64,000 nt of DNA from Myxococcales bacterium. Lineage in GTDB: Bacteria > Myxococcota_A > Polyangia > Palsa-1104 > JAEUJZ01. Location of the stretch: contig JAEUJZ010000078.1 in NCBI GenBank assembly GCA_016794505.1, positions 1-64,000 of the forward strand, given 5' to 3'. The stretch's first letter is position 1. Each line of letters starts with the position of its first letter. The position numbers were made by a program, and so were the translations under genes. The notes below the pieces were generated by a model. That model made no database searches, had not been told where the DNA came from, and was given only the letters and a program-made list of their open reading frames with translations. Below are positions 1 through 8,792 of this stretch, piece by piece.

Positions 1-756
1 CTTGGGACCGGTCTGTGCGGCCTTCCACTCGACGGTGGTACCGAACCACTGGAGGTCGCCCGTCGGGTAGGTCCAGCCACCGCAGTTGTCAGCGAGGCCG
101 TTGTTCGGCGTGGCCTGGCCGGCGCGGCCGTTGTGCTGCCATGCCGACATGTGAACCCAGGACTGGCCGATGTTCATCGCAGCGGTCACGATGCCCGTCG
201 CGACGCTGTGATACATGTCATAGACCGTACACATCTTGGCCGTGTTCGGGTTGCAGCCCGCGACCTTGCGGCACAGCGTGGCGGCGGCGAAGACACCCGT
301 GACGCCGGCATCGCTGATGGCGCCGTTGGGGTTCTGCGCTGCGCTGTACTGACCGCAGTACGTCGCGCGGGGGGCCGGACCCGTCGGGCCACCGCCCTTG
401 CCGATGAGCTCCATCTGGTACTGGATGATCAGCTTCTCGCTCTCTTCCAGCTTGTCGAGGGCAGCCTTCGACTCCGGGGATTCGTTGTTGCGGTTGGTGC
501 AGAAGACCTTCGTACCGTCGGCGGTGAGCGCCTCGCTGTACTTCTTGCAGTCCGGCAGGGCGGTTGCGCCCGGTGGCAGATCCTTGCAGATCAGCTGGCC
601 GTCCTTGTTGGTGCTAAGCACCTGGTTGTCTCCACTGCACAGGGGAAGGGTGACAAACTCTCCACTGCCGCCGGCATTGTCCTGACCGCAGGCGACCATC
701 AGCAGAGGAGCGAACATCAACGCCGAGAGGCGTGAGGTGAATGGCTGGGTACGCAT
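1..756 (-). CDS. Lipoprotein with C-terminal Cys-rich domain, 3' end beyond window
   Basis: The frame is open from an ATG at 756 to base 1 (252 codons) and leaves the window without a stop, so the C-terminus is missing. The start has a GGAGGAA ribosome site just upstream. The N-terminus is a lipoprotein signal ending in LLMVAC, so the mature protein is probably lipid-anchored. The last ~115 visible residues (YCGQYSAAQNPNGAIS, MCTVYDMY, WVHMSAWQHNGRAGQATPNN) are nearly identical to the next gene, while the N-terminal ~140 residues are unrelated. It starts 21 bp after that paralogue's stop, so the two are probably co-transcribed. The shared domain has regularly spaced Cys residues and looks like an extracellular, perhaps lectin-like fold. 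The fold is a guess and the function is unknown. Confidence 0.85.
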   Translation of the reverse strand, partial: MRTQPFTSRLSALMFAPLLMVACGQDNAGGSGEFVTLPLCSGDNQVLSTNKDGQLICKDLPPGATALPDCKKYSEALTADGTKVFCTNRNNESPESKAALDKLEESEKLIIQYQMELIGKGGGPTGPAPRATYCGQYSAAQNPNGAISDAGVTGVFAAATLCRKVAGCNPNTAKMCTVYDMYHSVATGIVTAAMNIGQSWVHMSAWQHNGRAGQATPNNGLADNCGGWTYPTGDLQWFGTTVEWKAAQTGPK

Positions 757-777
757 AGTTCCTCCAAGTCGTCCGCG

Positions 778-1608
778 TTATAGACAGCAAGCAATGGGGA
801 AGCGCTGAGCGCAGCCCACAACGCCTGGACCGCTGGCAAAGTGCAGCGCCTTCGGGCCGGTCTGTGCGGCCTTCCACTCGACGGTGGTACCGAACCACTG
901 GAGGTCGCCCGTCGGATACGTCCACTCGCCGCAGTTATCAGCGAGGCCGTTGTTCGGCGTGGCCTGGCCGGCGCGGCCGTTGTGCTGCCAGCTCGACATG
1001 TGAACCCAAGACTGGCTGATGTTCATCGCTGCGGTGACATGGCCCGCTGCGACGCTCTCGTACATCTCATAGACCGTACACATGTGCGCGCCCGAGCCGC
1101 AGCCGGCGACCTGCGCACAGAGGTTGGCAGCGCCCGCGACGCCCGTGACGCCGTTGCCGCTGATGGCACCGTTGGGGTTCTGGGCCGCGCTGTACTGACC
1201 GCAGTACTTGGCTGCCGCGCCGCCGCCCTTGATGCTGTTGATGGTCTGCTCGATGGTGTTGGTGTCCGACACCACCTTGTTGATGACGTTGGTCACCGTG
1301 GTGTTTGCGCCCCCGGTGGCCTTCGGCATGCACTCAAGCTTGCCGTCGTACGCGTTCAGCACCAGATTCGGCGACGTGCTGCAGTCCGGCGGAGCCAGGC
1401 CCGAGGTGAGCGCCTGCGTGCAGGACGTCTTGCGCGCACCGTTGACCATCGAAACGCCGATGAGCTGACCGTCTGAACAGTCCTCGAATTCGAGGCCGTC
1501 TGGACCGACGATCACTTTGGTTCCTGTCGAGTTGTTGCCACAGCCAGCGAGCAGTGGGACCGCCAGCAGTGCTGTCGTGAGGCTAGTTAGGAAAATGTTT
1601 CTGCGCAT
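778..1608 (-). CDS. Lipoprotein, paralogue of the neighbouring downstream gene
   Basis: The gene encodes 276 aa. The ATG at 1608 is preferred over upstream in-frame starts because GGGAGGGG lies just before it and the lipoprotein signal (MRRNIFLTSL to LLAGC) begins there. Residues ~20-140 form a low-complexity, Asn/Thr-rich spacer. From ~145 comes the Cys-rich domain shared with the downstream gene (YCGQYSAAQNPNGAIS, HMCTVYEMYES, WVHMSSWQHNGRAGQATPNN, ending GCAQRFPIACC). The DNA of the shared part is also almost identical, which points to recent duplication or gene conversion of the 3' half only. Probably an outer-membrane or surface lipoprotein; ligand unknown. Confidence 0.85.
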   Translation of the reverse strand: MRRNIFLTSLTTALLAVPLLAGCGNNSTGTKVIVGPDGLEFEDCSDGQLIGVSMVNGARKTSCTQALTSGLAPPDCSTSPNLVLNAYDGKLECMPKATGGANTTVTNVINKVVSDTNTIEQTINSIKGGGAAAKYCGQYSAAQNPNGAISGNGVTGVAGAANLCAQVAGCGSGAHMCTVYEMYESVAAGHVTAAMNISQSWVHMSSWQHNGRAGQATPNNGLADNCGEWTYPTGDLQWFGTTVEWKAAQTGPKALHFASGPGVVGCAQRFPIACCL

Positions 1609-1637
1609 GACCCCTCCCAGAGGTGTAGTAAGCATTA

Positions 1638-1666
1638 CAGTAATTATCGTCAATGTAACAAGTCAA
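1638..1666 (-). promoter_or_regulatory. Possible sigma70-type promoter for the lipoprotein pair
   Basis: On the minus strand TTGACT (1661-1666) is followed after 17 bp by TTACTG (1638-1643), inside a patch clearly richer in A+T than its surroundings and ~30 bp upstream of the start at 1608. The -10 match is weak (3 of 6). Confidence 0.35.
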
Positions 1667-1847
1667 CGAGCATTCCATAAAGGTGCGCAACCGCTGACTT
1701 GTTGCAGGCGTACGCGGGGGGGAAACGGCGCGTAGGGGTCTTGGATGGGGGCCTGTGCGCGACGAGGAAGTCGGGCAAACTGGCGTGTGCAAAGCGCGCG
1801 ATAGGCCCCTAGCCAGGGGCACGGATGGGCAGGGCTCTCGACGGTGG

Positions 1848-2423
1848 CTACTGGCCGGAAGCCGGCGTATCGCCTGTGCCGGGCGAGTCGGCTGCGGGCG
1901 GGTCGACTTTGGTCGCGCCCTCGGCGGGCGGCGTCGCGGTCTTTTCTGCCGTCGAGGTCTCGCTGCTTGGCGGGGGCTCACTGCCGCTGCTCTGCCGCTT
2001 GACGGCATCGCTCAGCGCCGACACAAAACCGCCCAGCGCTTTTTCCAGGTCTCCGGCCAGCCGGTCCAAGCGGGTTCGCAGGACGCCCCAGCCTTCTTCG
2101 CCTACGTCGCGAAGCTCGTGAATGCGATGCATCGCATCGGGATACTGCTCTTTGACCTGAGCGATTTCTTTTTCAATGACAGTGCGTGCTTGCGCTGTGG
2201 CCTGGGCCAGGTCGGCCGCGAGCTTGCTCTGCAAGGAATCGACCTGTTCACCCAGGCCGCTGAACTGCTCCAGCAGCTTGCGGCGCAGATCCTCGAAGTG
2301 GGCGGCCGGCGTCTTGGCCGCATCGACGTGGTCCGTTTCCGTGGTGGGCTGGCTGGGTTCCGTCGTGGCGGCGGCTGGCGTCTCGACAGCGCTGCCTGAA
2401 GAAGGCGTTTCTGAATCGCTCAT
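1848..2423 (-). CDS. Coiled-coil protein with acidic/Ser-Thr-Pro tails
   Basis: The gene encodes 191 aa. The ATG at 2423 is preceded by AGGAG. The centre (residues ~40-140) is a long amphipathic helix rich in Leu, Gln, Lys and Glu (FEDLRRKLLEQFSGLGEQVDSL onward), typical of a coiled coil or apolipoprotein/phasin-like helix. Both ends are disordered and rich in Pro, Ser, Thr and Glu. There is no signal peptide or membrane segment. It is divergent from the bolA-like gene. Function not recognised; a structural or granule-associated role is only a possibility. Confidence 0.75.
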   Translation of the reverse strand: MSDSETPSSGSAVETPAAATTEPSQPTTETDHVDAAKTPAAHFEDLRRKLLEQFSGLGEQVDSLQSKLAADLAQATAQARTVIEKEIAQVKEQYPDAMHRIHELRDVGEEGWGVLRTRLDRLAGDLEKALGGFVSALSDAVKRQSSGSEPPPSSETSTAEKTATPPAEGATKVDPPAADSPGTGDTPASGQ

Positions 2424-2535
2424 GGCATGTGCTCCTGCTGGTTGCTTTTGCGGGCCGTTTCATCTTGCCATAAGCCTCGGGCGCGCGATTTTCCCCCCTG
2501 GTCGTCGACTGCAAGATCGATTACAGCTCGATCTC

Positions 2536-2853
2536 ATGAGCATGCAAGCCACCATCTCGGCGAAGCTGCGTAGCGCGCTCTCGCCGCTTCACCTGGAAGT
2601 CATCAACGAAAGCCACAATCACAGCGGCCCGTCCAACGCCGAGTCGCACTTCAAGGTCATCGTCGTATCCGAGCAGTTCGTGGGGCGGTCGCTGATCGAA
2701 CAGCAGCGCATGGTCAACGCCGCGCTTGCCGACGAGCTAAAAGGCGCCGTACACGCGCTGAGCATGAAGACCCTGACCCCGGAAAAATGGCTGGCTGCCG
2801 GTGGCCAGATCACGCACGAGACCCCGCTGTGCCGCGGTGGCTCCAAGCACTAA
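2536..2853 (+). CDS. bolA: BolA/IbaG family protein
   Basis: The gene encodes 105 aa, the usual size for this family. The sequence follows the BolA pattern: a short helix (ISAKLRSALSPLHLEVINES), then S-H-N-H-S-G-P-x-N-A-E-S-H-F-K-V-I-V-V, then F-x-G-x-S-L-I-E-Q-Q-R-M-V-N and an L-H-A-L-type end. BolA proteins partner with monothiol glutaredoxins and Fe-S clusters; the conserved His residues are present. ATGs at 2536 and 2542 are both possible and neither has a clear ribosome site. It precedes gatC by 115 bp in the same direction. Confidence 0.9.
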   Translation: MSMQATISAKLRSALSPLHLEVINESHNHSGPSNAESHFKVIVVSEQFVGRSLIEQQRMVNAALADELKGAVHALSMKTLTPEKWLAAGGQITHETPLCRGGSKH

Positions 2854-2968
2854 GAGCGTCCCGCGCCCTGGGCCAGATCCCCATCCTGTGCGTCGCCGGT
2901 CCTGGGCGCAGGATTCCTTGGTTCCCCTGTTCCAATCCTCGCCGACGATTCGTTAGACTGGGCATCCC

Positions 2969-3304
2969 ATGGCGCGGTCTATTGAGAATTCGGCTGCCCA
3001 GCTCGCCATTGCGCCCGATGAGGTGCGCACCACCGCCGAGCTGGCTCGTCTGTATCTAAGCCCCGACGAAGTGGAGCGCACAGCCAGTGAGCTGTCGCGC
3101 ATCTTGGAATACGCCGCCACGCTGAAGCGGGTCGATGTCACGGGCGTAGAACCGACAGTGCATGCCGTGCCCCAGGACAGCCCGCTGCGCGACGATGTCG
3201 TCGGTCCCCATGACGATCTGGCCACGGCCTTGCGCGGTGCGCCGCTTAGCCAGGACCGCTATTTCGTTGTGCCCGCCATCTTCGAAACAGGAGACGAAGG
3301 CTGA
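2969..3304 (+). CDS. gatC: Asp/Glu-tRNA(Asn/Gln) amidotransferase subunit C
   Basis: The gene encodes 111 aa. It matches GatC: ELARLYLSPDEVERTASELSRIL, then a linker with GVEPTVHAVP and LRDDVV, and FVVPAIFE near the end. GatC stabilises the GatA-GatB complex that converts Glu-tRNA(Gln) or Asp-tRNA(Asn) to the amidated forms. A ~12-residue N-terminal extension precedes the core. Its TGA shares one base with the gatA ATG (3304), so translation of the two is probably coupled. Confidence 0.95.
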   Translation: MARSIENSAAQLAIAPDEVRTTAELARLYLSPDEVERTASELSRILEYAATLKRVDVTGVEPTVHAVPQDSPLRDDVVGPHDDLATALRGAPLSQDRYFVVPAIFETGDEG

Positions 3305-4923
3305 TGAGCACCGTGGATCCCAAGGTCACAAGCGGCCTGGGCTGGGCCCGTCTGTCTGAGCTGGTGAGCGCGGTGCAGTCGCGACAGACATCGGCCGTCG
3401 AAGTCACGCAGGCGTACCTGGACCGCATCGCCGCAGACGACGCACGGCTGGGCTGTTTCCTGCGCGTGGCCCATCACGCGGACGATGGCCCCGCTGTATC
3501 GGCCTTGGCGCAGGCCGCATCCGTCGACGCTGCCATCGCGGCCGGCCAAGGGGACAGCCTGCCATTGGCTGGCGTCCCGGTGGGGCTCAAAGACGTGCTC
3601 TGCACGCGCGGCCTGGCCACGACCGCGGGCTCGCAGATCTTGGCAGGCTGGGTGCCGCCGTATGACGCGACCGTGGTGTCGCGCCTGCGCAGCGCCGGAG
3701 CCATCGTCGTCGGCAAGCTGAACATGGACGAGTTCGCCATGGGCAGTTCGAACGAGAATTCGGCGTTCTTTCCCTGTCGCAACCCCTGGGATGTGACGCG
3801 CGTGCCGGGAGGCAGCTCAGGAGGCGCCGCCGCCGCCGTCGCTGCTGACTTGGTGCCACTTGCCATGGGCAGCGATACTGGAGGATCCATTCGTCAGCCC
3901 GCGGCGCTCTGCGGAGTCGTCGGCCTGAAGCCAACGTATGGCCGCGTGTCGCGCTATGGCGTGGTGGCGTTCGCCAGCTCGCTCGATCAGATTGGGCCAC
4001 TTGCGCGCAGCGTCGAAGATGTGGCCCGCGCGCTGCAAGTCATCGGTGGCCATGACCCGCACGATGCGACCAGCGTGTCCTCGCCACAGCCCGACTATCT
4101 TTCCGCGTGTGCCGATCGGCCCGGCCCGGCCGGATCGAGCCTGCGCGGTCTGCGCATTGGACTGCCCCGCGAGTACTTCGTCGCCGGGAATCCCGACGCA
4201 GCCGGCGCAAGCGGCCTGGATCCACAGGTCGCCGCAGCCGTGCAGCAGGCCCTCGACGAGCTACGACGACACGGGGCCGAGCTAGTCGATGTCTCGCTGC
4301 CCCACACCGAGTACGCCATCGCTGCGTACTATTTCATCGCCACCGCCGAAGCGTCGTCGAACTTGGCCCGCTATGACGGGGTTCGCTATGGCCTGCGCAA
4401 GTCGGTGTCCAAGGGCGAAGCGCAAGCCGCTGGGCGCAGCGCGCTGTTCGACATGTACTGCCGCACGCGCGCCGCGTACTTTGGGCCCGAGGTCAAGCGC
4501 CGCATCCTGCTTGGGACCTATGTCCTGCGCTCGGGCTATTACGACGCGTATTACCGTCGAGCCAGCCAGGTGCGAACGCTGATTCGCCGCGACTTCGATC
4601 AGGCCTTTTCGCGCTGCGATCTGATCTGCACTCCGACCTCGCCCGTGCTCGCTTTTCGCAGCGGCGAGCGCAGCGATCCGTTGGCCATGTACCTCGCCGA
4701 CATCTACACCATCTCGTGCAACTTGGCGGGGCTGCCGGGGCTGTCGCTTCCCTGCGGCTTTGCCACGCCGCTCGACGGGAACATGCCGCTGCCGATCGGC
4801 TTGCAGCTCTTGGGGCCGACCTTGTCCGAAGCGCTGCTTTTGCGCGTCGGCGCCGCGTATCAACGCATGACCGACTGGCACACGCGCAGGTGCCCGCTTG
4901 CGATGGGAAAGGCCGCGCAATGA
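3304..4923 (+). CDS. gatA: Asp/Glu-tRNA(Asn/Gln) amidotransferase subunit A (amidase)
   Basis: The gene encodes 539 aa and belongs to the amidase signature family. The catalytic Lys-cisSer-Ser triad is visible as K96 (GVPVGLKD), S171 (PGGSSGGAAAAVA) and S195 (GSDTGGSIRQPA), with the same spacing as characterised GatA. This subunit releases ammonia from glutamine for transamidation of misacylated tRNA. It is somewhat longer than average because of insertions in the C-terminal half. Its stop overlaps the gatB start in an ATGA arrangement. Confidence 0.97.
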   Translation: MSTVDPKVTSGLGWARLSELVSAVQSRQTSAVEVTQAYLDRIAADDARLGCFLRVAHHADDGPAVSALAQAASVDAAIAAGQGDSLPLAGVPVGLKDVLCTRGLATTAGSQILAGWVPPYDATVVSRLRSAGAIVVGKLNMDEFAMGSSNENSAFFPCRNPWDVTRVPGGSSGGAAAAVAADLVPLAMGSDTGGSIRQPAALCGVVGLKPTYGRVSRYGVVAFASSLDQIGPLARSVEDVARALQVIGGHDPHDATSVSSPQPDYLSACADRPGPAGSSLRGLRIGLPREYFVAGNPDAAGASGLDPQVAAAVQQALDELRRHGAELVDVSLPHTEYAIAAYYFIATAEASSNLARYDGVRYGLRKSVSKGEAQAAGRSALFDMYCRTRAAYFGPEVKRRILLGTYVLRSGYYDAYYRRASQVRTLIRRDFDQAFSRCDLICTPTSPVLAFRSGERSDPLAMYLADIYTISCNLAGLPGLSLPCGFATPLDGNMPLPIGLQLLGPTLSEALLLRVGAAYQRMTDWHTRRCPLAMGKAAQ

Positions 4924-6419
4924 GCGACTTTGAAGCCGTCATCGGCTTGGAATGTCACGTTCAGCTCGACACGCAGAGCAAGCTGTTTACCGGCGCTGCC
5001 ACCACGTTTTTTGCCGAGCCCAACGAGCACATCGATCCGCACACGCTGGGCCTGCCTGGCAGCCTGCCCGTGCCCAACCGCCGCGCCGTCGAGCTTGCGC
5101 TGCGCATGGGCCTGGCCTGCGGCTGCACGATTCGTTCGCACAGCCAGTTTGCGCGCAAGCACTACTTTTATCCCGACCTGCCCAAGGGCTATCAGATCAG
5201 CCAGTACGACGCGCCGCTTTGCGAAGGGGGCTCCGTCGAGTTTTGGCACGATGGAGCGCCGCGCAGCGTCCACTTGCTGCGCATTCACTTGGAAGAAGAC
5301 GCCGGCAAGAACGTGCATGTGGCGGGCGGGATGGTGTCGCTGCTCGATTACAACCGCGCGGGCGTGCCGCTGATCGAAGTGGTGTCGCAGCCGGATCTGC
5401 GCTCGGCCGCGGAAGCTGCCGAGTACCTGCGCGCCATCCGTCGACTGGTGCGTTACCTGGGAATCTCCGACGGAAACATGGAAGAAGGCTCGCTGCGCTG
5501 CGATGCCAACGTCTCGATTCGTCCACGCGGCAGCGAGCGCTTGGGCACCAAGGTCGAGATCAAAAACATCAACTCGTTTCGCTATGTCGAAAAGGCGATC
5601 GAGTACGAGATCGCGCGGCAGACTGACGTCGTCGTGCGCGGTGGCAGCGTGCGGGCCGAGACGCGTGGCTGGGATGCCGAGCGCGGGCAGAGCCGCAGCC
5701 AGCGCAGCAAAGAAGAGGCGCACGACTATCGCTATTTTCCCGATCCCGATCTGCCGCCTTTGCACGTCGATGCTGCGTGGCGAGATGCCGTACACGCCCG
5801 CCTGCCTGAGCTGCCGATGGCTCGCCTGCGCCGATACAGCGACGGGCTGGGTCTGCCTGCGCAAGACGCGCTTTTGCTGATCAGCGAGCGCGAGCTATCC
5901 GACTATTTCGATGCGGCGCTTCTGACCTGCGGCATCCGCCCGGCGATGTCGACCCTCCCACCGGAGCAGCGCGTGCTGGCCAAGCTCGCCGCCAACTGGC
6001 TGTTGTCCGAGCTCTTGGGAGCGCTGCACCGCGACGGCAAAGACCTGGGCCAGTCGCCCATTTCCGCCGCTGCCTTGGGCGAGCTTGTGTCCCTGATTTC
6101 CGACGGAACCATCAGCGGTAAGCAGGGCAAGGATGTCTTTGCGCGTCTGTACGCGGGCGAAAAAAGCTCGCCTGCAGCGCTGGTCGATGCACTGGGGATG
6201 CGGCAGATCAGCGACCCCGCGATCATCGAAGAGGCGTGTCGTCGCGTGCTTATGGCTCCAGCCAATCAGAAGCAAGTCGAGCAGTATCAAAAGAACCCCA
6301 AGCTGCTCGGCTTCTTCGTCGGCAAGGTCCTCGCCGAGACCGGCGGTCGCGCCAAGCCCGATGCGGTCAGCGCCCTTCTGCAGCGCTTGCTGGCCGAGCG
6401 CGGCTCTCAATCGCCCTAA
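4920..6419 (+). CDS. gatB: Asp/Glu-tRNA(Asn/Gln) amidotransferase subunit B
   Basis: The gene encodes 499 aa, starting at the ATG that overlaps the gatA stop; upstream in-frame starts would lie inside gatA. The N-terminus has the GatB signature (FEAVIGLECHVQL, TKLF-type SKLFTG), followed by FYPDLPKGYQISQYD, LEEDAGKN, DYNRAGVPLIEVVSQPD and SLRCDANVSIRP. The C-terminal ~150 residues form the YqeY-like tRNA-binding tail, including GKVLAETGGRAKPDAV. It is the kinase/transamidase subunit of GatCAB and binds tRNA. The next gene, mtnA, starts 14 bp downstream. Confidence 0.97.
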   Translation: MSDFEAVIGLECHVQLDTQSKLFTGAATTFFAEPNEHIDPHTLGLPGSLPVPNRRAVELALRMGLACGCTIRSHSQFARKHYFYPDLPKGYQISQYDAPLCEGGSVEFWHDGAPRSVHLLRIHLEEDAGKNVHVAGGMVSLLDYNRAGVPLIEVVSQPDLRSAAEAAEYLRAIRRLVRYLGISDGNMEEGSLRCDANVSIRPRGSERLGTKVEIKNINSFRYVEKAIEYEIARQTDVVVRGGSVRAETRGWDAERGQSRSQRSKEEAHDYRYFPDPDLPPLHVDAAWRDAVHARLPELPMARLRRYSDGLGLPAQDALLLISERELSDYFDAALLTCGIRPAMSTLPPEQRVLAKLAANWLLSELLGALHRDGKDLGQSPISAAALGELVSLISDGTISGKQGKDVFARLYAGEKSSPAALVDALGMRQISDPAIIEEACRRVLMAPANQKQVEQYQKNPKLLGFFVGKVLAETGGRAKPDAVSALLQRLLAERGSQSP

Positions 6420-6433
6420 CCAGGAAAGCGCAT

Positions 6434-7546
6434 ATGTCGCGTTCGCCCAGCCAACCGCCGTTGTCTTCGCCCTCGCTTTCCAGCCTGGCCGCGCCGCCTT
6501 TGACATCGGGATCGATTCAGCTCGACGATCCGCGCCTGCTGTCGCCGCTGCGCTGGGACGCCGTACACAGTGAGCTTCAGCTTATCGATCAGCTCAAGCT
6601 GCCGCACGAAGAGATCTGGCACACCTATGGGGAGCATCTCGGCGTCGCTGAGGCGATTCGCACCATGATCGTCCGTGGGGCGCCGGCCATCGGCATCGCG
6701 GCGGCCTATGGCGTGGCGCTGGGGGCTCTGCGCGGCGCGCCGCTTTCCGATGTCATCGCCACCTTGCGAGCCACGCGTCCGACGGCCAAGAACCTGTTTT
6801 GGGCCTTGTCGCGCATGCAGAGCGCGGCCGAGCAAGCTCGCGTAGACGGCCGACCGCTGTTTGAAGCGCTGCTGCAGGAAGCCCAGGCCATTCACCGACA
6901 AGACATCGAGATGTGTCTGCGCATCGGCGAATTCGGCGCGCCGCTGCTGCCAGCCGGCACCGTGCTGACGCACTGCAACGCTGGAGGCTTGGCGACGGGT
7001 GGCTATGGCACGGCGATCGGCGTCATTCGCAGCGCGCTGTCTCAAGGCACGATGCTGCGCGTGTTCGCCGACGAGACGCGGCCGTATCTGCAAGGCGCTC
7101 GCTTGACCGCGTACGAGTTCGTGCGTCTGGGCGTGCCGGTGACGCTGCTGACCGAGGGCATGGCCGGTTTCTTGATGGCGCGCGGCGAGATCCAGTCGGT
7201 GATCGTCGGTGCCGATCGCATCGCAGCCAACGGCGATGTCGCGAACAAGATCGGCACGTACACGCTGGCGGTGCTGGCGCAGACGCACGGCATCCCGATG
7301 TATGTCGCGGCGCCGCGCTCGACCTTGGATCTGGATCTGGCGTCGGGCCGCGAGATTCCCATCGAAGAGCGCTCACCCGACGAGGTCTTGTCGATCGGCA
7401 GCCTGCGCATCGCGCCACGCGGGGCCAGCGCACGCCATCCCGCGTTCGACGTGACGCCCGCAACGCTCGTAACCGCGATCATCACCGATGTCGGGGTCGC
7501 CAGGCCGCCGTATCACGACAGCTTGGCTCGCCTCGTACGCGGTTAG
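6434..7546 (+). CDS. mtnA: S-methyl-5-thioribose-1-phosphate isomerase
   Basis: The gene encodes 370 aa. The ATG at 6434 follows AGGAAAG. It belongs to the eIF2B-like aldose isomerase family: IRTMIVRGAPAIGIAAAYG, LTHCNAGGLATGGYGTA (catalytic Cys region), VIVGADRIAANGDVANKIGT (catalytic Asp region) and VAAPRSTLDLD. It converts methylthioribose-1-phosphate to methylthioribulose-1-phosphate in methionine salvage. The first ~35 residues are a Ser/Pro-rich extension. No other salvage genes are nearby; its place behind gatCAB suggests a shared transcript. Confidence 0.95.
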   Translation: MSRSPSQPPLSSPSLSSLAAPPLTSGSIQLDDPRLLSPLRWDAVHSELQLIDQLKLPHEEIWHTYGEHLGVAEAIRTMIVRGAPAIGIAAAYGVALGALRGAPLSDVIATLRATRPTAKNLFWALSRMQSAAEQARVDGRPLFEALLQEAQAIHRQDIEMCLRIGEFGAPLLPAGTVLTHCNAGGLATGGYGTAIGVIRSALSQGTMLRVFADETRPYLQGARLTAYEFVRLGVPVTLLTEGMAGFLMARGEIQSVIVGADRIAANGDVANKIGTYTLAVLAQTHGIPMYVAAPRSTLDLDLASGREIPIEERSPDEVLSIGSLRIAPRGASARHPAFDVTPATLVTAIITDVGVARPPYHDSLARLVRG

Positions 7547-7556
7547 CCGGCGCGAG

Positions 7557-8729
7557 CTATTGCGGTCGGGGCAGAGCCACCACGCGGCCATTCTTTTGGT
7601 CTGCGATATAAAGACCCACCTCGGTTGCCAGCACCGACGTGGGATTATCAAGGGATGTCGCTGTGATAAGAACGGGGTCGGCGCCCGATGTTAGATTGGG
7701 TTGACCGAATACAGCAATAGCCATGGGACCATCTGCCACGATGGGCAAATTGTACATGAGTACGCGATTGTGGCTAGAATCAGCCACAAAGAGCCTATTG
7801 CGATCTATGCTTAACCCAATTGGCGAGCTCAGACTGGACGCAGAGGCCGCCGAAGACGCAGAGGCCTCGCCGGTTGGCTGACCAATGACCAGATCCGCAG
7901 CTGCTCCGTTCGGGGGATCGAGGGTTTTCCAAACGAGCACGCGATTCGATTTTGTATCACTGACATAGATGGATGAAGCATCCGCTGTGATGGCGCTCGG
8001 TTCGTTCAGCGTTTCCTTTGAAACAGCGCCGCCGCGATTCGCCAGTACTCCCTGAAGATCGACCTGCCCGAGAACGATATCTGGCGGCTGATTGTTCTCG
8101 GTCGGAAGCTTCTTCCATATGAGAACACGATGATGCCTGGTATCCGCGACATAAATCCGACCGGAGGAAACAAAGACACTTTCTGGGTGATTTAGTAGGC
8201 TATCTACAACCTCAGATCCACGATTAAGATTGATCTGCCCGAGAACAAGATCTGCCGGTTGTTGATTTTGAGTGGGAATGCTATTCCAGATCAGGATTCG
8301 ATTTGTATTTGTATCAGCGATAGCTAATACAGTGCCATCAGAGCTAACGCTATATGGAAAATTCAAACTGGCTGCGTTATCTCCGGGTGGATTGGCGTCT
8401 TTGTCAAACGCCGACTGCCCTAAGACCACATTGGGTCGATCATGAGGGCTGGTTGGTAGCATGGGATAGATTAATGCGCGGTGTGCCATATCTTCAAGAA
8501 CGATAAGCCGATTACCAGCGCGAGCCACACTGATCGGGGACTTAAAGAAACTGCTGCTAACCGGCTGACCCGTCGTCGATGCGGTTGTTGCACTGTTATT
8601 CGGTTTTCCCAGAACAAATGGTTGATCAATATATGGATTACAACGAGAGTCCTCAGCGCACAAAACGGAAGTCTGCGGCAGAATATCGCAACTTGTAAGT
8701 AAGATAGAAAACCAGAATATTGCACGCAT
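7557..8729 (-). CDS. NHL-repeat beta-propeller lipoprotein, A+T-richer than neighbours
   Basis: The gene encodes 390 aa. A short signal ending LLTSC suggests a lipoprotein. The rest is a series of ~55-residue repeats of NHL type, each with a phrase such as SNRVLVWKTL, TNRILIWNSIP, HHRVLIWKKLP or HNRVLMYNLP followed by a variant of ADLVLGQ, which should fold as a six- or seven-bladed propeller. The DNA is clearly less G+C-biased at third codon positions than flanking genes, which suggests acquisition from another genome or relaxed selection. It is convergent with mtnA, with only 10 bp between stops. Ligand unknown. Confidence 0.85.
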   Translation of the reverse strand: MRAIFWFSILLTSCDILPQTSVLCAEDSRCNPYIDQPFVLGKPNNSATTASTTGQPVSSSFFKSPISVARAGNRLIVLEDMAHRALIYPMLPTSPHDRPNVVLGQSAFDKDANPPGDNAASLNFPYSVSSDGTVLAIADTNTNRILIWNSIPTQNQQPADLVLGQINLNRGSEVVDSLLNHPESVFVSSGRIYVADTRHHRVLIWKKLPTENNQPPDIVLGQVDLQGVLANRGGAVSKETLNEPSAITADASSIYVSDTKSNRVLVWKTLDPPNGAAADLVIGQPTGEASASSAASASSLSSPIGLSIDRNRLFVADSSHNRVLMYNLPIVADGPMAIAVFGQPNLTSGADPVLITATSLDNPTSVLATEVGLYIADQKNGRVVALPRPQ

Positions 8730-8792
8730 GATATCCTCCGAAGGATGGCGATGTTGAATGGAAGGATGCGGTGTACTTGCGATGCGGACGAG

